Below, piece after piece: positions 6,031 to 7,147 of a stretch of 7,147 nt of DNA (position 1 is the stretch's first letter; every line of letters starts with the position of its first letter). A program made the position numbers and the translations under genes. Below the pieces are notes generated by a model. The model saw only the letters and a list, made by a program, of their open reading frames with translations, was not told where the DNA came from and searched no databases. The DNA comes from an uncultured Terriglobus sp. (GTDB lineage: Bacteria; Acidobacteriota; Terriglobia; Terriglobales; Acidobacteriaceae), in NCBI GenBank assembly GCA_937859825.1, contig CALMAP010000356.1, positions 1 to 7,147 of the forward strand. The letters are read 5' to 3'.

Positions 6031-6175
6031 TGCTGCTTAATTGGACGCGAGATCTCGTTGTAGCGGCTTGGCAGCTTGCCGGTGACGCTTGGCAATCAAC
6101 GTTCCGCCTCAGGCGGGCTCCGTCTTTTGTTCCAGTCACTGCTTGCGAGCAGACACCCTCGCGAAGGAGAGCATC

Positions 6176-6928
6176 ATGCCTGAACACCTTGGTAATTCCG
6201 ACACAACTCCAACCGTCATGTCGGAGGACAATCTGTTCGCACGCACGCTGAAGAGGTGGTTTCTGCGACGGTCTCTTGTCAGCGCGATCCAAACACTAAG
6301 TCCAAATTTCCTCTTGATTGAGCTTCAGGGTGATGCTCTGAAAGCTGCGATGTGGGTTCCTGGTCAACACATCCAAGTGGACATCGGAGCGGGCCTCACC
6401 TTTCGCACATATACGCCGATGTCTTGGAATAACGCCGGCTGTACCCGTCTGCTCGTGTTCCTACACGGGGACGGCCCGCGATGCACATGGGCAAGAAGCG
6501 TGAGCGTCGGTGATCCGTGCGCTTTCTTCGGACCGCACCGCTCGCTTGACCTTACCCGGCTTAAAAGTTCAATTGCCTTGTTCGGTGACGAGACCTGCTT
6601 TGGCTTGGCTCTAGCCATTCGAGACGGGTTGCCGGAGATAGACCTTAAGTGCGTCTTCGAGGTCTCGTATTTGGCGGAGTCACAGCGAGTTCTCAATGCC
6701 CTCAAACTCAACGGGGCGATCCTCATTAGGCGTGTTCCCGATGGCAGTCACCTCGTGCATGCAGGAGCGGAGATGTCGCGCCTCGCCGACGCTGGCTACC
6801 AGAATGCACTGACAGGGAATGCACGATCGATACAAAGGCTTAGCAAAGTGTTGAAGGCGATCCCCGTCGGAGCATCACGGCTGAGCGTCAAGCCATACTG
6901 GGCGCCTGGCAAGACTGGCCTGAACTAG
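6176..6928 (+). CDS. Siderophore-interacting FAD-binding protein (ferric-siderophore reductase)
   Basis: The 250-residue cytoplasmic flavoprotein belongs to the SIP/ViuB family, which reduces imported ferric siderophores with NAD(P)H or ferredoxin so that iron is released. Visible features are: the start of the FAD barrel (RRSLVSAIQTLSPNFLLIEL, 31-50), the flavin motif RTYTP (77-81), HGDGPRCTWARSVSVGD (97-113), FFGP (117-120), GDET (137-140) at the start of the nucleotide-binding half, ALTGNARSIQRL (211-222), and the characteristic end KPYWAPGKTGLN (239-250). Length is usual for the family. ATG 6176 has AAGGAG (6164-6169) six bases upstream; an earlier in-frame start at 6089 has none. It follows the DUF6607 gene by 145 nt on the same strand, so it may be in the same operon or have its own promoter. 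Confidence 0.92.
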   Translation: MPEHLGNSDTTPTVMSEDNLFARTLKRWFLRRSLVSAIQTLSPNFLLIELQGDALKAAMWVPGQHIQVDIGAGLTFRTYTPMSWNNAGCTRLLVFLHGDGPRCTWARSVSVGDPCAFFGPHRSLDLTRLKSSIALFGDETCFGLALAIRDGLPEIDLKCVFEVSYLAESQRVLNALKLNGAILIRRVPDGSHLVHAGAEMSRLADAGYQNALTGNARSIQRLSKVLKAIPVGASRLSVKPYWAPGKTGLN

Positions 6929-7038
6929 AGTGGGCCGCCTGGAGGCAGTCGAGACCGCCGGAGTTCTACCCACCACAGATTAAGTGCATTGGATCGACCT
7001 AAACGGCTTAGGAAACAGTGCAGCGTGAGGTAAGCTGC

Positions 7039-7147
7039 CTACCGAAAATCGATTGCGTGCTCTTGCGCCCACACTTCATAGCTAAGGGGAGGCCGACCAA
7101 GCAACTGCGGCACAGCGTCGATGCGAAGTGCGTTGGGAGCTGCGGTA
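7039..7147 (-). CDS. C-terminal end of an NAD(P)-binding NmrA/SDR-like protein (partial)
   Basis: The last 35 codons of a gene entering from the right edge end with TAG at 7041-7039. The residues read NALRIDAVPQLLGRPPLSYEVWAQEHAIDF. The pattern 'tGRpPrsfaeWardha..F' is typical of the tail of NmrA-like atypical short-chain dehydrogenases, which carry a Rossmann fold. The catalytic part is outside the window, so neither substrate nor cofactor can be judged. It converges on the siderophore reductase gene; no clear terminator is seen in the 110 nt between them. Confidence 0.5.
   Translation of the reverse strand, partial: TAAPNALRIDAVPQLLGRPPLSYEVWAQEHAIDFR

Noticed and set aside
6929..7038. Terminator between the converging siderophore reductase and NmrA-like genes
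   Set aside because: Only weak pairings are seen (GTGGG/CCCAC far apart and GCAGC/GCTGC at 7020-7038), with no T-run.

Overview
The window looks like a chromosomal iron-acquisition locus of a soil-type Gram-negative bacterium, most likely an acidobacterium (Terriglobus/Granulicella-like). That guess rests on a siderophore-type TonB-dependent receptor carrying an N-terminal carboxypeptidase-regulatory-like domain, which is common in that phylum, and on moderately high GC by eye. No taxonomic marker in the window proves it.

Layout: two divergent transcription units leave one intergenic region at about 3880-4177. To the left, on the minus strand, lie a ferric-siderophore TonB-dependent receptor (1310-3861) and, 61 nt after it, an intact four-helix PepSY-type inner-membrane protein (121-1248). 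The receptor is broken by two lesions close together: one extra base at 2940-2942 and an indel, probably a deletion, near 2868-2872. It is either a recent pseudogene or contains assembly errors. To the right, on the plus strand, lie a cysteine-free paralog of ribosomal protein S4 (4178-4798), a 77-residue CxC protein starting directly after the S4 stop (4799-5032), a DUF6607-type exported protein whose Shine-Dalgarno overlaps the previous stop (5041-6030), and a siderophore-interacting FAD/NAD(P)H reductase (6176-6928). At the right edge is the C-terminal end of an NmrA/SDR-like gene on the minus strand (7039-7147).

The genes suggest a route in which the receptor imports a ferric chelate, while the PepSY membrane protein and the siderophore-interacting flavoprotein release iron by reduction. 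The exported DUF6607 protein, the small CxC protein and the spare S4 paralog have no established role here, but their tight coupling ties them to the same regulation.

The most striking signal is in the divergent intergenic region. Each of the two diverging transcripts would begin with a hairpin whose stem differs in sequence (10 bp GC-rich on the receptor side, 7 bp on the S4 side) but whose loop reads GTCTTTT(T)GGCGAAGC in the sense direction. Each hairpin is followed by the same decamer GAGATCGACA and a second hairpin, and lies about 80 nt before its start codon. Different stems with an identical loop and linker are the pattern of a structured RNA rather than a simple DNA operator. I do not recognise it as a named riboswitch or leader class, so it is the best candidate for an undescribed element: a leader RNA shared by an uptake receptor and an S4-paralog/DUF6607 operon.
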